The notes under the pieces were generated by a model. That model was given only the letters and a program-made list of their open reading frames with translations. It did not search any database and was not told the DNA's origin. A stretch of 32,550 nucleotides of DNA from an uncultured Eubacteriales bacterium (GTDB lineage: Bacteria > Bacillota > Clostridia > Christensenellales > Borkfalkiaceae): positions 1 through 32,550 of the forward strand of contig UQZE01000006.1 in NCBI GenBank assembly GCA_900545325.1, read 5' to 3'. Every line of letters starts with the position of its first letter. Position 1 is the first letter of the stretch. Made by a program: the position numbers and the translations under genes. This document shows, in pieces, positions 1-8,838 of the stretch.

Positions 1-510
1 ATCCTTACGGTAGGCTGCGTCGCCCTCGGCGAGCACAAACGCCTTTTTGTACACCGTGCCGCCCGCTTTCTGCACCAGCTCTTCCAACCCTTCGAGGCTG
101 GCGCCCGTGGAAACCACGTCGTCCACGATGCCCACTTTTTTACCTTTCAGCAGGTCGGCGTCGTGGCGGGAAAGGTACAGTTTTTGTATCGCGCCCGTCG
201 TGATGCTCGATTTTATGGTGATTTCTATGCCGTCCTGCATATAGAGCTTCTTGCTCTTGCGCGCCACGGCGTAATAGTGCATGCCGAGTTCCCGCGCCGC
301 CACGTGCGTCAGCTGCAGTCCCTTGGATTCCGCCGTTACGAGCACGTCGCAGTCGCTCAGAAGTTTTGCAAGTTCCTTGCCGCAGTGCTCGGTCAGTTCC
401 TGATTGCCGTGCAGGTTGAAAAACGCGATCTTTATCCCGCTGGGCAGGGGCAGTATGGGCAGTTCCGCCTTATACCCCTTGATATCTACTTCGAGTACGT
501 CTTTTTCCAT
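1..510 (-). CDS. adenine/purine phosphoribosyltransferase family protein (C-terminus cut by window edge)
   Basis: Type I phosphoribosyltransferase that would join a purine base to PRPP in salvage. The visible 170 codons run from the ATG at 510-508 to the window edge without a stop. The PRPP-binding loop reads VDDVVSTGAS, preceded by the hydrophobic strand KVGI, and an upstream segment reads VTAESKGLQL. This pattern resembles clostridial proteins usually labelled Apt-like, and the sequence ends at LAEGDAAYRKD, a point where such proteins have only about ten residues left. The start is supported by an AGGGGAC ribosome site just upstream and a good promoter further up. The exact base used (adenine, or another purine) cannot be read from sequence alone, so no symbol is given. 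It is divergent from the cation ATPase gene. Confidence 0.85.
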   Translation of the reverse strand, partial: MEKDVLEVDIKGYKAELPILPLPSGIKIAFFNLHGNQELTEHCGKELAKLLSDCDVLVTAESKGLQLTHVAARELGMHYYAVARKSKKLYMQDGIEITIKSSITTGAIQKLYLSRHDADLLKGKKVGIVDDVVSTGASLEGLEELVQKAGGTVYKKAFVLAEGDAAYRKD

Positions 511-541
511 GATTTGTCCCCTTTTATGATTTTCGGATTTC

Positions 542-570
542 ATTTTAACATAAAAATCGGCGTTTGTAAA
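542..570 (-). promoter_or_regulatory. sigma-A promoter for the phosphoribosyltransferase gene
   Basis: On the minus strand, TTTACA (570-565) and TAAAAT (547-542) are separated by 17 bp. It lies about 30 bp upstream of the ATG at 510. The spacing and both hexamers fit sigma-A well. Confidence 0.7.
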
Positions 571-625
571 CTCATAACGGGGCGCGGACACGCATAAATT
601 GAAACGAACGGGAGAAAGATGGCTT

Positions 626-3280
626 ATGGTGTATCACGCGGAAAACGCACAAAACGTAATCGACCACTTCAAAAGCGACGTAAATAACGGGCTGGGCGCG
701 GCGGCGGTGAAGGAAAACGCTTTGAAATACGGCGCCAACGTGCTGAAAAAGAAAAAGGGCAAGGGCTTTTTCGCGCGCATCGGGGAGGCGTTCGCCGAAC
801 CGATGATCCTCATTCTGATATTCAGCTTCGTCATCACGCTGGGCACGAATATCGGCAAGGCGCTCAAAACGGGGGACGGCGATTTTATAGAATGTATCGG
901 TATTTTTCTCGCCATAGCGCTTTCCGTAGGCATAACGCTCTTTATGGAAAGCAGTTCGGAAAAGGCGTTCGCGGCGCTCAGCGATATATACGACAAGGTG
1001 AGCGTGAGGGCGATCCGCGGGGGCGAGCCCGTACTGCTGACGAAGGACGCCGTGGTCGCGGGCGATATTCTCCTGCTTTCGGGCGGCGACAAGCTGGTCG
1101 CCGACGGGCGCGTTGTGGAAAGCGAGGGGCTGAGCGCGGACGAATCGGCGCTGACGGGGGAGTCCGCGCCCGTGAAAAAGAGCGCGGCGCCCGTCCATAT
1201 CGGCGCGCCTCTCGCCGAACGCAGCGACATGCTCTACGCGGGCACGTTCGTCGCTTCCGGCGAGGGAAAAATGATCGTTACGGGCGTGGGGCAGAAAACA
1301 GAAATAGGCGCCATCGCGGGCGAACTTTCCGTCAAAAAGGACGGCAAAAGTCCGCTCAATCAAAAGCTGGCGCGCCTCACGCGCACGGTTACGATTATCG
1401 GCGCGCTCGCCGCGCTGTTCGTCATAATCGTCAGCACGGTGCGCCTGTTTTTGAGCGGAACGGCGAGTTTCGAATCGGTGATGGACGTCTTTATCTCGGG
1501 TATCGTGCTCGTGGTGGCCGCCGTGCCCGAAGGCCTGCCCGCCATCGTGGCGGTATCGCTCGCGCTCAACATGATAAAGCTCGCGCGGGAAAACGTGCTC
1601 ATCAAAAAGCTGATCGCCACCGAAACGGCGGGCGCGGTCAGCGTGATCTGTTCGGATAAGACGGGAACGCTCACCGAAAACAAGATGAGCGTGATAAAGA
1701 TCTGCACCACCGAATACTGCTACGCGCCGGAAGAGATCGTAAAGGAGGCGCTGTATCAGAATTTTTGCATCAATTCCACGGCCGATCTGATCCGCGAAAA
1801 GAACATGCGTTACAGCGGCAGCAGCAGCGAGGGCGCGCTGCTCGCGGCTTACGAAAGGTCCACGGGCAAAAATTACGCCGATATGCGACGCCGCGCCAAC
1901 GTGGTCGGTCGGGTGCCCTTTTCTTCGGATAAAAAGTATATGTCCACGTCGATTACTTTCGGCGGTCGGGTGCGCACGCTCATCAAGGGCGCGCCCGAAA
2001 AAATAATGCCGCTCACCGACCTCGCATACCGGCAGAAACAGCGCATGAGCGACCTTCTGAAAAAATATGCCTCCGAGGGGCGGCGGGTGCTTGCGTTCGC
2101 GCATGCGGACACGAAGCGTATAGACGAAAGCGCGCCCTTCAAGTTCGACGGTTTCGCCGTCATCGCCGACCCTGTGCGCAAGGAGGTGCACGAGGCGGTG
2201 CGCCTCTGCAAGAAGGCGAATATCAAAGTAAAAATGCTCACGGGGGACAACATCTTGACCGCCACCGCCGTCGCGCGCGAACTCAAACTCATTTCGGGCG
2301 AGGAGGAAGCGGTGGAGGCCTCCGCCATAGATAAGATGAGCGACGCGGAACTGGCGCTCGCGCTCGGCCGCATTTCGGTTATCGCGCGCAGTACGCCCGC
2401 GACCAAACTCCGCGTGGTCAAGGCTCTCAAAAACAGCGGGGAGGTGGTCGCCGTAACGGGCGACGGCATCAACGACGCCCCCGCGATCCGCCACGCGGAC
2501 GTGGGGATCGCCATGGGCGTTACCGGCTCGCAGATCACCAAGGAGGCGGCGGACGTCGTTCTGCTCGACGACAGCTTTTCCACCGTGGTGCGCGCCGTGG
2601 AATTCGGCCGCAACGTATACCGCAATCTGCAGCGGTTTATCCTGTTTCAGCTCACGGTCAACCTCTCGGCGGTGTTCTTTATCGTAACCATGCTGCTTTT
2701 GGGCTATCCCGCGCCTTTCAATACCTTGCAGCTCTTGTGGATCAACGTCGTCATGGACGGCCCGCCCGCGCTTACGCTGGGGCTGGAGTCCGCAGACGAA
2801 TCCCTGATGGAAAACAAGCCCGTCAGCCGCACGGCGAGTATCGTGGGGGGAAAGATGTTCGCCCGCATACTCCTGCACGGCGTGTACATGGCCGTCGTTT
2901 TACTGCTGCAGGTGCGGTTCAACTTTATCGGCGCGAGTTACGAAGAACAAGGCGCGGTGATATTTACGCTCTTTGTGTCTTTCCAGATATTCAACGCCTT
3001 CAACAGCCGTCAGATCGGCAAAAAGAGCGCGTTTTCCGGGCTGAAAAACAACAAGCTCATGCCGCTCACCTTCGGGTTTACCTTTTTAATCCACGTGCTT
3101 ATCGTGCAGGTCGGATACAGGATGTTCGCCATAGCGCCCCTCTCGGCCGCCGTGTGGTGCAAAACGCTTTTCACCGCGGCGAGCATCGTGCTCATTTCCG
3201 AAACCTACAAGGCGTTCTACCGCCTTGCGAAAGGCAAAAATTCTACGCTAAAAGACAAAAAACTTTTCAAAAAAGCGTAG
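626..3280 (+). CDS. calcium-translocating P-type ATPase, PMCA/type IIB-like
   Basis: Membrane pump of 884 residues that would export Ca2+ from the cytoplasm using ATP. All P-type landmarks are present: ALTGES in the actuator domain, the PEGLP motif of M4 (P301-P305), the phosphorylated aspartate D344 in SDKTGTLTENK, MLTGDN, and the hinge TGDGINDAP (about 611-619). The M5-M6 region reads QLTVNLSAVFF then WINVVMDGPPALTLGLE, close to the plasma-membrane type IIB pattern, which suggests one Ca2+ site per cycle (inference from family knowledge). I chose the ATG at 626 because MVYHAENAQNVIDHFKSD matches the cation-ATPase N-terminal domain and GGGAGAAAG lies upstream; an upstream in-frame TTG at 599 would add nine poorly family-like residues. 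Ion choice is inferred; another divalent cation is possible. Confidence 0.9.
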   Translation: MVYHAENAQNVIDHFKSDVNNGLGAAAVKENALKYGANVLKKKKGKGFFARIGEAFAEPMILILIFSFVITLGTNIGKALKTGDGDFIECIGIFLAIALSVGITLFMESSSEKAFAALSDIYDKVSVRAIRGGEPVLLTKDAVVAGDILLLSGGDKLVADGRVVESEGLSADESALTGESAPVKKSAAPVHIGAPLAERSDMLYAGTFVASGEGKMIVTGVGQKTEIGAIAGELSVKKDGKSPLNQKLARLTRTVTIIGALAALFVIIVSTVRLFLSGTASFESVMDVFISGIVLVVAAVPEGLPAIVAVSLALNMIKLARENVLIKKLIATETAGAVSVICSDKTGTLTENKMSVIKICTTEYCYAPEEIVKEALYQNFCINSTADLIREKNMRYSGSSSEGALLAAYERSTGKNYADMRRRANVVGRVPFSSDKKYMSTSITFGGRVRTLIKGAPEKIMPLTDLAYRQKQRMSDLLKKYASEGRRVLAFAHADTKRIDESAPFKFDGFAVIADPVRKEVHEAVRLCKKANIKVKMLTGDNILTATAVARELKLISGEEEAVEASAIDKMSDAELALALGRISVIARSTPATKLRVVKALKNSGEVVAVTGDGINDAPAIRHADVGIAMGVTGSQITKEAADVVLLDDSFSTVVRAVEFGRNVYRNLQRFILFQLTVNLSAVFFIVTMLLLGYPAPFNTLQLLWINVVMDGPPALTLGLESADESLMENKPVSRTASIVGGKMFARILLHGVYMAVVLLLQVRFNFIGASYEEQGAVIFTLFVSFQIFNAFNSRQIGKKSAFSGLKNNKLMPLTFGFTFLIHVLIVQVGYRMFAIAPLSAAVWCKTLFTAASIVLISETYKAFYRLAKGKNSTLKDKKLFKKA

Positions 3281-3323
3281 TGCGTGCGTATTTTACGCGG
3301 AGAAAAGCATAGAATAGAATTAT

Positions 3324-4049
3324 ATGGTCCAACTAACATTGACAGACAAGGATTTTCACGAGGGGAATATCGATTATATCCGTTTCGCGCTCAGCGAATT
3401 TTTGTCGCAGGCGGAATGCCGCACCGAGGTGAAACGCGCGGGCGGGCGGAGCGTGTTCACGGTGGAGTGCCCCGCCTATTACGCCGATATCGTGCGCCGC
3501 GAGATCTGCGACAAGGCGGCGGACGTGGTGGCGGTCAATTATAAATACGATTATTTCAAAAAGCTCATTTCGGCGTTCGGCCTGAGCGGGATAGAAAAGG
3601 AACTGCTGCTCACCTCGCTTATCGCCGCCGACCTCGAAGAGGATAAGCGTTACGCTTTCGGACGGCTTTCAGGCTTCGAGTACGTAGCCGTGGACGGCAT
3701 CTTCCAGTTCCGCATGCGGCCGCTCAAAAGCAAGTGGCAGGGCATAGTCAACTGCATGCCCGAATATTTTCAGGGCAGCCAGCTGAAGGATTTCATCACC
3801 TATCTGCTGGAGGACAAAAAGCGCAAGGTCTTTGTCGAGGGGGAAAAGGTGTACGACGCGGACTACCGCAGGCTTTCGCGGGGCGAGCTGATGGATAAAG
3901 GCATGGAGGAAGGGCGCATCGTGCGCGAGGTGCTGCTGTCGGGCTGCGGCGAGGTGGAGGTCAATTCCCCGCTGCCCGCCACCGACGAAAAGTATCTCAA
4001 GGAATATTTCGGCGATAAAATTACCCTCGGAAAAGGATATTTTTCTTGA
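3324..4049 (+). CDS. ytxC: YtxC-like sporulation-associated protein
   Basis: A soluble protein of 241 residues with no signal peptide or membrane segment. It resembles the YtxC family, described as putative sporulation proteins of unknown biochemistry. Support comes from its overall make-up (an N-terminal alpha/beta part, then a helical segment with KKLISAFGLSGIEKELLL, then FQFRMRPLKSKWQGIVN) and from its position directly upstream of thrS, the same order as in Bacillus subtilis. No catalytic motif is visible. The ATG at 3324 has only a weak, distant purine-rich ribosome site (GGAGAAAAG), so the start is not certain. The gene is the main hint that the organism sporulates or descends from spore formers. 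Confidence 0.68.
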   Translation: MVQLTLTDKDFHEGNIDYIRFALSEFLSQAECRTEVKRAGGRSVFTVECPAYYADIVRREICDKAADVVAVNYKYDYFKKLISAFGLSGIEKELLLTSLIAADLEEDKRYAFGRLSGFEYVAVDGIFQFRMRPLKSKWQGIVNCMPEYFQGSQLKDFITYLLEDKKRKVFVEGEKVYDADYRRLSRGELMDKGMEEGRIVREVLLSGCGEVEVNSPLPATDEKYLKEYFGDKITLGKGYFS

Positions 4050-4056
4050 AAAGCGG

Positions 4057-4085
4057 TTGACAAAACGCGCGAAAGGGTGTACTAT
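4057..4085 (+). promoter_or_regulatory. sigma-A promoter of the thrS T-box leader
   Basis: TTGACA (4057-4062), a 17-bp spacer and TACTAT (4080-4085). It begins eight bases after the ytxC stop and would start a leader of roughly 240 nt before thrS. Confidence 0.8.
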
Positions 4086-4091
4086 ACAGAT

Positions 4092-4320
4092 ACAAACGAA
4101 TTGCCGAAAAGGATAATGACAAGTAGCGCGCGGGGATTTTCAAGAGAGCGTTCGGGGCTGCGAGAACGCATTGAACCGCGAGGGCGAAACCGCTTTGTCC
4201 GGCACGGGGGAAGTCCCGGAAAACTTCTTTTTAAAGTGGCTGTTTTACAGCAATTAAGGTGGAACCGCGGAAAAAATTTCGTCCTTAAACCGTTTTACGG
4301 TTTAGGGATTTTTTATATTT
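4092..4320 (+). promoter_or_regulatory. threonine T-box riboswitch leader
   Basis: The T-box sequence AAGGTGGAACCGCG is at 4256-4269, nearly the textbook element whose bulge pairs with the acceptor end of uncharged tRNA. A stem I-like region lies at about 4120-4200; an ACC triplet at 4175-4177 in the sequence TTGAACCGCG is in the right place for the specifier and would read threonine, matching the downstream thrS. The terminator stem is at 4282-4308. When tRNA-Thr is uncharged, the antiterminator should form and thrS should be expressed. The specifier position is inferred by eye and not from a folded model. Confidence 0.88.
4282..4314 (+). terminator. T-box regulated intrinsic terminator
   Basis: An 11-bp stem, TCCTTAAACCG (4282-4292) with CGGTTTAGGGA (4298-4308), one G-U pair, loop TTTTA, followed by TTTTTT. 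It sits directly after the T-box sequence, as expected for the competing terminator. Confidence 0.85.
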
Positions 4321-4333
4321 AAGGAGAAACGGT

Positions 4334-6265
4334 ATGAAAATCACATTGAAAGACGGCTCCGTTCTCGAAGTCGAGAACGGCAAAACGGCGGGAGAGATCG
4401 CAAAGAGCATCAGCGAGGGACTGTTCAGGAACGCGGTCTGCGCGAGGGTGGACGGCGAGCTGGTCGACCTGTCCCGCGCGATCGACAGGGACTGCGCGCT
4501 GGAAATCGTTACGCTCAAAGAAAAGGACGGGCTGAACGTGTTCCGTCACACCGCCTCGCACGTGCTTGCGCAGGCTGTCAAGGCGGTATTTCCCACCTGC
4601 AAGCTGGCCATCGGTCCCGTCATAGAAAACGGTTTTTATTACGATATAGATTTCAAGACGCCCATAAACAAGGACGATCTGGGCAAGATCGAGGCGGAAA
4701 TGAACAGGATCATCAAAAGCGATCTGCCGATCGAGCGCTTTACGCTCAGCCGCAGGGACGCGCTCAGGATGATGGACAATTTCGGCGAACCGTATAAAAA
4801 AGAACTCATCAACGACCTGCCCAAAGACGCGGAGATTTCCTTTTACAAACAGGGCGACTTCGTCGATCTTTGCCGCGGTCCGCACATGCCGTCCACGGGG
4901 CGCATCAAGGCGTTCAGGCTGACGAGCATCACGGGGGCCTACTGGCGCGGGGACGAAAAGAACAAGATGCTCACCCGCATTTACGGCACGGCGTTCGAGA
5001 AAAAATCCGAACTCGAAGAATACCTCGCCAAGGTGGAAGAGGCGAAAAAGCGCGATCACAACAAGCTCGGCCGCGAACTCGGTCTGTTCATGACCGAAGA
5101 GGTCGTGGGGCAGGGGCTGCCCCTGCTCATGCCCAAAGGCGCGAAGATGATGCAGATCCTCACGCGCTTTGTCGAGGACGAGGAGGAACGCCGCGGTTTC
5201 ATGCTCACCAAAACGCCGTATATGGCGAAAAACGACCTCTACCGCATTTCGGGGCACTGGGACCACTACCGCGACAAGATGTTTATCGTCGGCGACGAAA
5301 ACGATCCCGACGTGCTGGCGCTCCGCCCCATGACCTGCCCGTTCCAGTATCAGATCTATAAAAACGGTTTGAAGAGCTACCGCGATCTGCCCTGCCGTTA
5401 CGCCGAAACGGCCACGCTGTTCAGAAAGGAAGCGAGCGGCGAAATGCACGGGCTGATCCGCGTAAGGCAGTTCACGCTTTCGGACGGACATATCGTCTGC
5501 ACGCCCGATCAGGTGGAGGAAGAATTCAAGCGCTGTTTGGATTTAAGCTACTATTTCCTCGACTGTTTAGGATTGAAAGAGGACGTTACGTTCCGTTTCA
5601 GCAAGCGCGGCAAGTCGGATAAGGCGAAATATATCGACAACGACAAGGCCTGGCAGGAAACGGAAGCGCGCATGAAGACCATTTTGGACGATCTCGGCCT
5701 CGACTACGTGGAGGCGGACGGCGAAGCGGCTTTCTACGGGCCGAAACTCGACGTGCAGATTAAAAACGTCTACGGCAAGGAGGATACGCTCATCACCTTG
5801 CAGCTCGACTTCGCGGCGGGACATTCCTTCGGCATGACCTATGTGGACGAAAACGGGGAAAAACAGGTCCCCTTCGTCATTCACAGGAGTTCTATCGGCT
5901 GTTACGAACGCACGCTCGCCCTGCTTATCGAAAAATATGCGGGGGCGTTTCCGCTGTGGCTTGCGCCCGTGCAGTTCAAGGTGCTTTCGGTTACCGAACG
6001 TTCGGCGGCTTATGCCGACAGCGTGGCGAAAGAGCTCGAAGCGCTGGGGCTTCGCCCCGAAGCGGATAACCGCAACGAAAAGATCGGCTACAAAATCCGC
6101 GAGGCGCGCCTGGCGAAGGTGCCGTATATCTTCGTCGTGGGCGACAAGGAGGCGGAAGAGGGCACGCTTTCGGTGTGGAGCAGGAAGGACGGCGACCTCG
6201 GCGTCATGAAGAAAGAAGACGCCTTTTCAAAGGTCGTCATGGAGGACAAAACGAAAAAAGTCTGA
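4334..6265 (+). CDS. thrS: threonine--tRNA ligase
   Basis: Class II aminoacyl-tRNA synthetase of 643 residues that charges tRNA-Thr and edits mischarged serine. An N-terminal TGS domain is followed by the editing domain with H72xxxH76 and C180/H184 (DLCRGPH). The catalytic core carries the three zinc ligands C335 (MTCPF), H386 (DGHI) and H517 (VIHRSS), motif 2 around FRKEASGEMHGLIRVRQ, and motif 3 as GCYERTLALLIEKYAG. The C-terminal anticodon-binding domain follows. Length and all key residues match full-length family members; the MTCPF/SGEMHG/RVRQFTLSDGH wording resembles a subgroup found in Clostridia. AAGGAG seven bases before the ATG fixes the start. Expression is controlled by the T-box leader upstream. 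Confidence 0.97.
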   Translation: MKITLKDGSVLEVENGKTAGEIAKSISEGLFRNAVCARVDGELVDLSRAIDRDCALEIVTLKEKDGLNVFRHTASHVLAQAVKAVFPTCKLAIGPVIENGFYYDIDFKTPINKDDLGKIEAEMNRIIKSDLPIERFTLSRRDALRMMDNFGEPYKKELINDLPKDAEISFYKQGDFVDLCRGPHMPSTGRIKAFRLTSITGAYWRGDEKNKMLTRIYGTAFEKKSELEEYLAKVEEAKKRDHNKLGRELGLFMTEEVVGQGLPLLMPKGAKMMQILTRFVEDEEERRGFMLTKTPYMAKNDLYRISGHWDHYRDKMFIVGDENDPDVLALRPMTCPFQYQIYKNGLKSYRDLPCRYAETATLFRKEASGEMHGLIRVRQFTLSDGHIVCTPDQVEEEFKRCLDLSYYFLDCLGLKEDVTFRFSKRGKSDKAKYIDNDKAWQETEARMKTILDDLGLDYVEADGEAAFYGPKLDVQIKNVYGKEDTLITLQLDFAAGHSFGMTYVDENGEKQVPFVIHRSSIGCYERTLALLIEKYAGAFPLWLAPVQFKVLSVTERSAAYADSVAKELEALGLRPEADNRNEKIGYKIREARLAKVPYIFVVGDKEAEEGTLSVWSRKDGDLGVMKKEDAFSKVVMEDKTKKV

Positions 6266-6278
6266 CGATAATTTTGTT

Positions 6279-6307
6279 CGCCGCGGGATTTCCCGCGGCG
6301 TTTTTTT
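6279..6307 (+). terminator. intrinsic terminator after thrS
   Basis: Perfect stem CGCCGCGGGA (6279-6288) with TCCCGCGGCG (6291-6300), directly followed by seven T residues. Confidence 0.9.
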
Positions 6308-6316
6308 CTTTTTCGG

Positions 6317-6345
6317 TTGTAATGGCCCGCCTTTTATGATACAAT
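6317..6345 (+). promoter_or_regulatory. sigma-A promoter of the MFS transporter operon
   Basis: TTGTAA (6317-6322), a 17-bp spacer and TACAAT (6340-6345). It lies just after the thrS terminator and about 30 bp before the transporter start. Confidence 0.75.
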
Positions 6346-6377
6346 ATAAACGGGCGGGACCGCCCGCAGGAGGGACA

Positions 6378-7709
6378 ATGAAACTCAACGCGAAAAACAC
6401 GGTCTTCGTCGGCATCGTCTTTCTGACGATCTCGATGTTCTGGCAGGTGTACGACAGCATCGTTTCCAAAATACTCGACAACACGTTCAATTTCGGCAAC
6501 GCGCTCCGCGGCGTCATCATGGCGCTCGACAACATAGTCGCGCTCTTCATGCTCCCGCTCTTCGGCACCCTGTCCGACAGGTCGAAAAAATGCCGTCTGG
6601 GCAGGCGCACGCCGTATATCGTCGTCGGCACGGTGCTCTCGGCGCTTACTTTTATCGCGGTGGGCGTCAGCGCGGACGCGGGCGAGCTCGTTCCTTTCCT
6701 GATCTCGCTTTGCTTTACGCTCGTATTCATGAGCGTTTATCGCTCCCCCGCCGTGGCTCTCATGCCGGACGTTACCGTCAAGCCGCTCAGGAGCAAGGCG
6801 AACGCCGTCATCAATCTGATGGGCGCGCTCGGCGGACTGATTTCGCTGGCGCTTATCGCCGTGCTCGTCAAGGAGCAGGGCTCGTATCTGCCGCTGTTCG
6901 CGGTGGTGTCGGGGCTGATGCTGCTGGGGCTGGTCATATTCCTCGCGCTCGTGAAAGAACCCGAACTCAACCGCCTGCGCGAAGAGGCGGAGAGAAAATA
7001 CAACATAACGGACGACGGCAAAGACGAAAACGAGGGAACGGAAAAGCTCGGCCGCTCGAAGCTGGTCAGCATGCTCTTCCTGCTCGCCTCGGTTCTGCTC
7101 TGGTACATGGCGTATAACGCCGTAACATCTTCCTTTTCGGTATACGCGCAGAAGATCTGGGGGATACGGGACGGCTCGTTTTCTCTGCCGCTCATGGTGG
7201 CGCAGGTAGCGGCCATCGTTATGTTCATACCCGTGGGCATGCTCGCCTCCAAAATCGGCCGCAAAAAGACCATACTTATCGGCGTGGCGCTCATGATCTT
7301 CGCGTTCGGCGCGGCGTTCTTTCTCGGCTCCAACCTCTTCGGGGTGAAGATAGACCTTTCGGAGGGCATATTCACCGAACCGATGTTCTATCTCATGGCG
7401 GTGTTTTTCGCCGTATGCGGCATCGGCTGGGCGACCATCAACGTCAATTCCTATCCGATGGTGGTGGAAATGAGCAAAGGCTCCACCGTCGGCAAATACA
7501 CGGGGTACTATTATACCGCTTCGATGGCGGGGCAGATCGCTACGCCCTTTCTTTCGGGACTGATCATGGACGAGGTCGGCATGGAGGCGCTCTTCGCCTA
7601 TGCCGCCGTATTCATGGTGCTCGCGCTCGTTACGATGCTGTTCGTGTTCCACGGCGACAGCAAGCCCGTGCCGAAAAAGGATAAACTCGAAAATTTCGAC
7701 GTGGATTAA
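6378..7709 (+). CDS. MFS transporter, SLC45/GPH-like sugar transporter family
   Basis: An integral membrane carrier of 443 residues with about twelve hydrophobic segments. The loop after the second segment reads GTLSDRSKKCRLGRRTPYI, the MFS signature with the GRR form seen in SLC45/sucrose-type and GPH-type carriers. The next cytoplasmic stretch, YRSPAVALMPDVTVKPLRSKAN, is also typical of that group, which moves sugars with cations. A second half-repeat signature, ASKIGRKK, is near the middle. The ATG at 6378 follows AGGAGG by four bases; a more upstream ATG at 6336 would place the promoter -10 inside the coding region and is not used. The substrate cannot be named. It is followed 11 bases later by a small membrane protein, probably on the same transcript. 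Confidence 0.87.
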   Translation: MKLNAKNTVFVGIVFLTISMFWQVYDSIVSKILDNTFNFGNALRGVIMALDNIVALFMLPLFGTLSDRSKKCRLGRRTPYIVVGTVLSALTFIAVGVSADAGELVPFLISLCFTLVFMSVYRSPAVALMPDVTVKPLRSKANAVINLMGALGGLISLALIAVLVKEQGSYLPLFAVVSGLMLLGLVIFLALVKEPELNRLREEAERKYNITDDGKDENEGTEKLGRSKLVSMLFLLASVLLWYMAYNAVTSSFSVYAQKIWGIRDGSFSLPLMVAQVAAIVMFIPVGMLASKIGRKKTILIGVALMIFAFGAAFFLGSNLFGVKIDLSEGIFTEPMFYLMAVFFAVCGIGWATINVNSYPMVVEMSKGSTVGKYTGYYYTASMAGQIATPFLSGLIMDEVGMEALFAYAAVFMVLALVTMLFVFHGDSKPVPKKDKLENFDVD

Positions 7710-7720
7710 AAGGAGGAAAC

Positions 7721-8305
7721 ATGGAAGATAAAAAACTTGCGTCCGCGGAAAGCGGAACGCGCGGCGAAAAAACGGCAGGCATACCCGAAGGCGCGCTCTT
7801 TCTGAACAGGAGTCCGCTCGGACCGAAAGAAAATTCCGAATATCAGAAATACTCGGTGAAAAAGTCCTTCCGCGTAACGGTTTGCGTGGTCGTGCCCGTC
7901 TTTCTGGCGCTCGGACTCGTGAGCATTCTTTTGATAGACGAATACGTGCTGGGAGCTATCCTGCTCGCGCTGGCGGTCGTGTACGCCTTTCTGCCGCTCA
8001 TTCTCATCAAGTCGGCAAGTTCTAAAAAATACATGGCGGCATTCGTGGAGGAAGGGCTGGAAAACGTCGTGGAAGTCCGCGAAGATACGGTGCGCGTAGC
8101 CTCGGAAAGGCAGGGGATCAAGTTCAGCGACGCGGAGATCCGCATTTCCGATCTGCGTTCCGCAGACGTCAACAAAGAGTATATTTACCTGTATATTGCC
8201 AAAAATCAGGCCTATATCCTCACGGCGGATAAATTTATCCTGGGCGACGCGCCCGCCTTTTTGCGTTTTTTGGAAAAGAAGGGCGTGAAAGTAAAGTATA
8301 AATAG
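7721..8305 (+). CDS. YcxB-like membrane protein of unknown function
   Basis: A protein of 194 residues. After a charged N-terminal stretch of about 45 residues there are two adjacent membrane segments (around VVVPVFLALGLVSILLI and LGAILLALAVVYAFLPLIL). A cytoplasmic beta-rich tail follows, with SDLRSADVNKEYIYLYIAK, then QAYILTADKFI. That tail looks like the C-terminal domain of YcxB-like proteins, a family without known function; the match is by pattern only. AGGAGG precedes the ATG, and the gene starts 11 bases after the transporter stop, so the two are likely cotranscribed. A decayed copy of its last codons may lie at 8839-8883. Confidence 0.7.
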   Translation: MEDKKLASAESGTRGEKTAGIPEGALFLNRSPLGPKENSEYQKYSVKKSFRVTVCVVVPVFLALGLVSILLIDEYVLGAILLALAVVYAFLPLILIKSASSKKYMAAFVEEGLENVVEVREDTVRVASERQGIKFSDAEIRISDLRSADVNKEYIYLYIAKNQAYILTADKFILGDAPAFLRFLEKKGVKVKYK

Positions 8306-8399
8306 CGCGCCTTTATAAAAAATTTTTCTTTTTTGCGGGACAAACGCCCTTTCGGTTTCGTTGTAATGACGAGAACTGCGGTAAAGGGAGATATATATC

Positions 8400-8762
8400 A
8401 TGAAACAATCGTTCCGTTTTGAGAAGGTTTTCTGTTTTGCGCAGATTGTCGTAAACTGTTTGTTTGTGCCGTTGTATTTCGTAAAATTTTTCGGTTATAC
8501 TGCGGTTTTGCCCGATGCGGAGGGAAATCTGCATGAAACGGTTCATTATTTCCACGCTTGGGAAAATTTGTCCGATTCGGGCGCGCTTTGGATACTGTAC
8601 GTCAGCCTGTTTCTGATCGCCCTTTCTTTAATTTTGGCGGCGGCGCGTTTGTTTTGCAGGGGCAAAGCGGTGAAGATCGCAGGCGTCGCGGCGTTCTGCG
8701 CGTCCGCCGCGGTGTTTTTGTTCGCTATGTTTTCCGCCGCAGGCGTAGGCAGGGGTTTTTAG
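8400..8762 (+). CDS. small membrane protein of unknown function
   Basis: A protein of 120 residues that I do not recognise. Three hydrophobic stretches are visible: FCFAQIVVNCLFVPLYFVKFF near the N-terminus (quoted at 21 residues minus none of functional meaning is avoided here; it spans about residues 11-31), one around residues 64-83 (LWILYVSLFLIALSLIL), and one around residues 92-113 ending in MFSAAGVGRGF. An extracytoplasmic loop of about 30 residues lies between the first two. AAGGGAG nine bases upstream of the ATG supports translation. It follows the YcxB-like gene by 94 bp with no clear terminator between them. The base composition is a little more AT-rich than the upstream genes. It could be part of an accessory insertion between 8306 and 8880, but this is inference. 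Confidence 0.6.
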   Translation: MKQSFRFEKVFCFAQIVVNCLFVPLYFVKFFGYTAVLPDAEGNLHETVHYFHAWENLSDSGALWILYVSLFLIALSLILAAARLFCRGKAVKIAGVAAFCASAAVFLFAMFSAAGVGRGF

Positions 8763-8838
8763 AAAGTGCGTTTTATTCTGTCTGCGGGAGAGTTTTTTTA
8801 CGGCCGAAAAAATTTTTTTGAAAAATATTTAAAATATT

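Noticed and set aside
599..626. TTG start for the ATPase
   Set aside because: The added nine residues do not fit the family, and the ATG at 626 has a better ribosome site.
572..2878. 768-codon open frame on the minus strand
   Set aside because: It is antisense to the P-type ATPase, rich in R, H, D and E runs typical of shadow frames in GC-rich coding DNA, and has no family motif or ribosome site.
4077..4322. Open frame in the thrS leader
   Set aside because: It covers the T-box RNA, which explains the sequence; no ribosome site.
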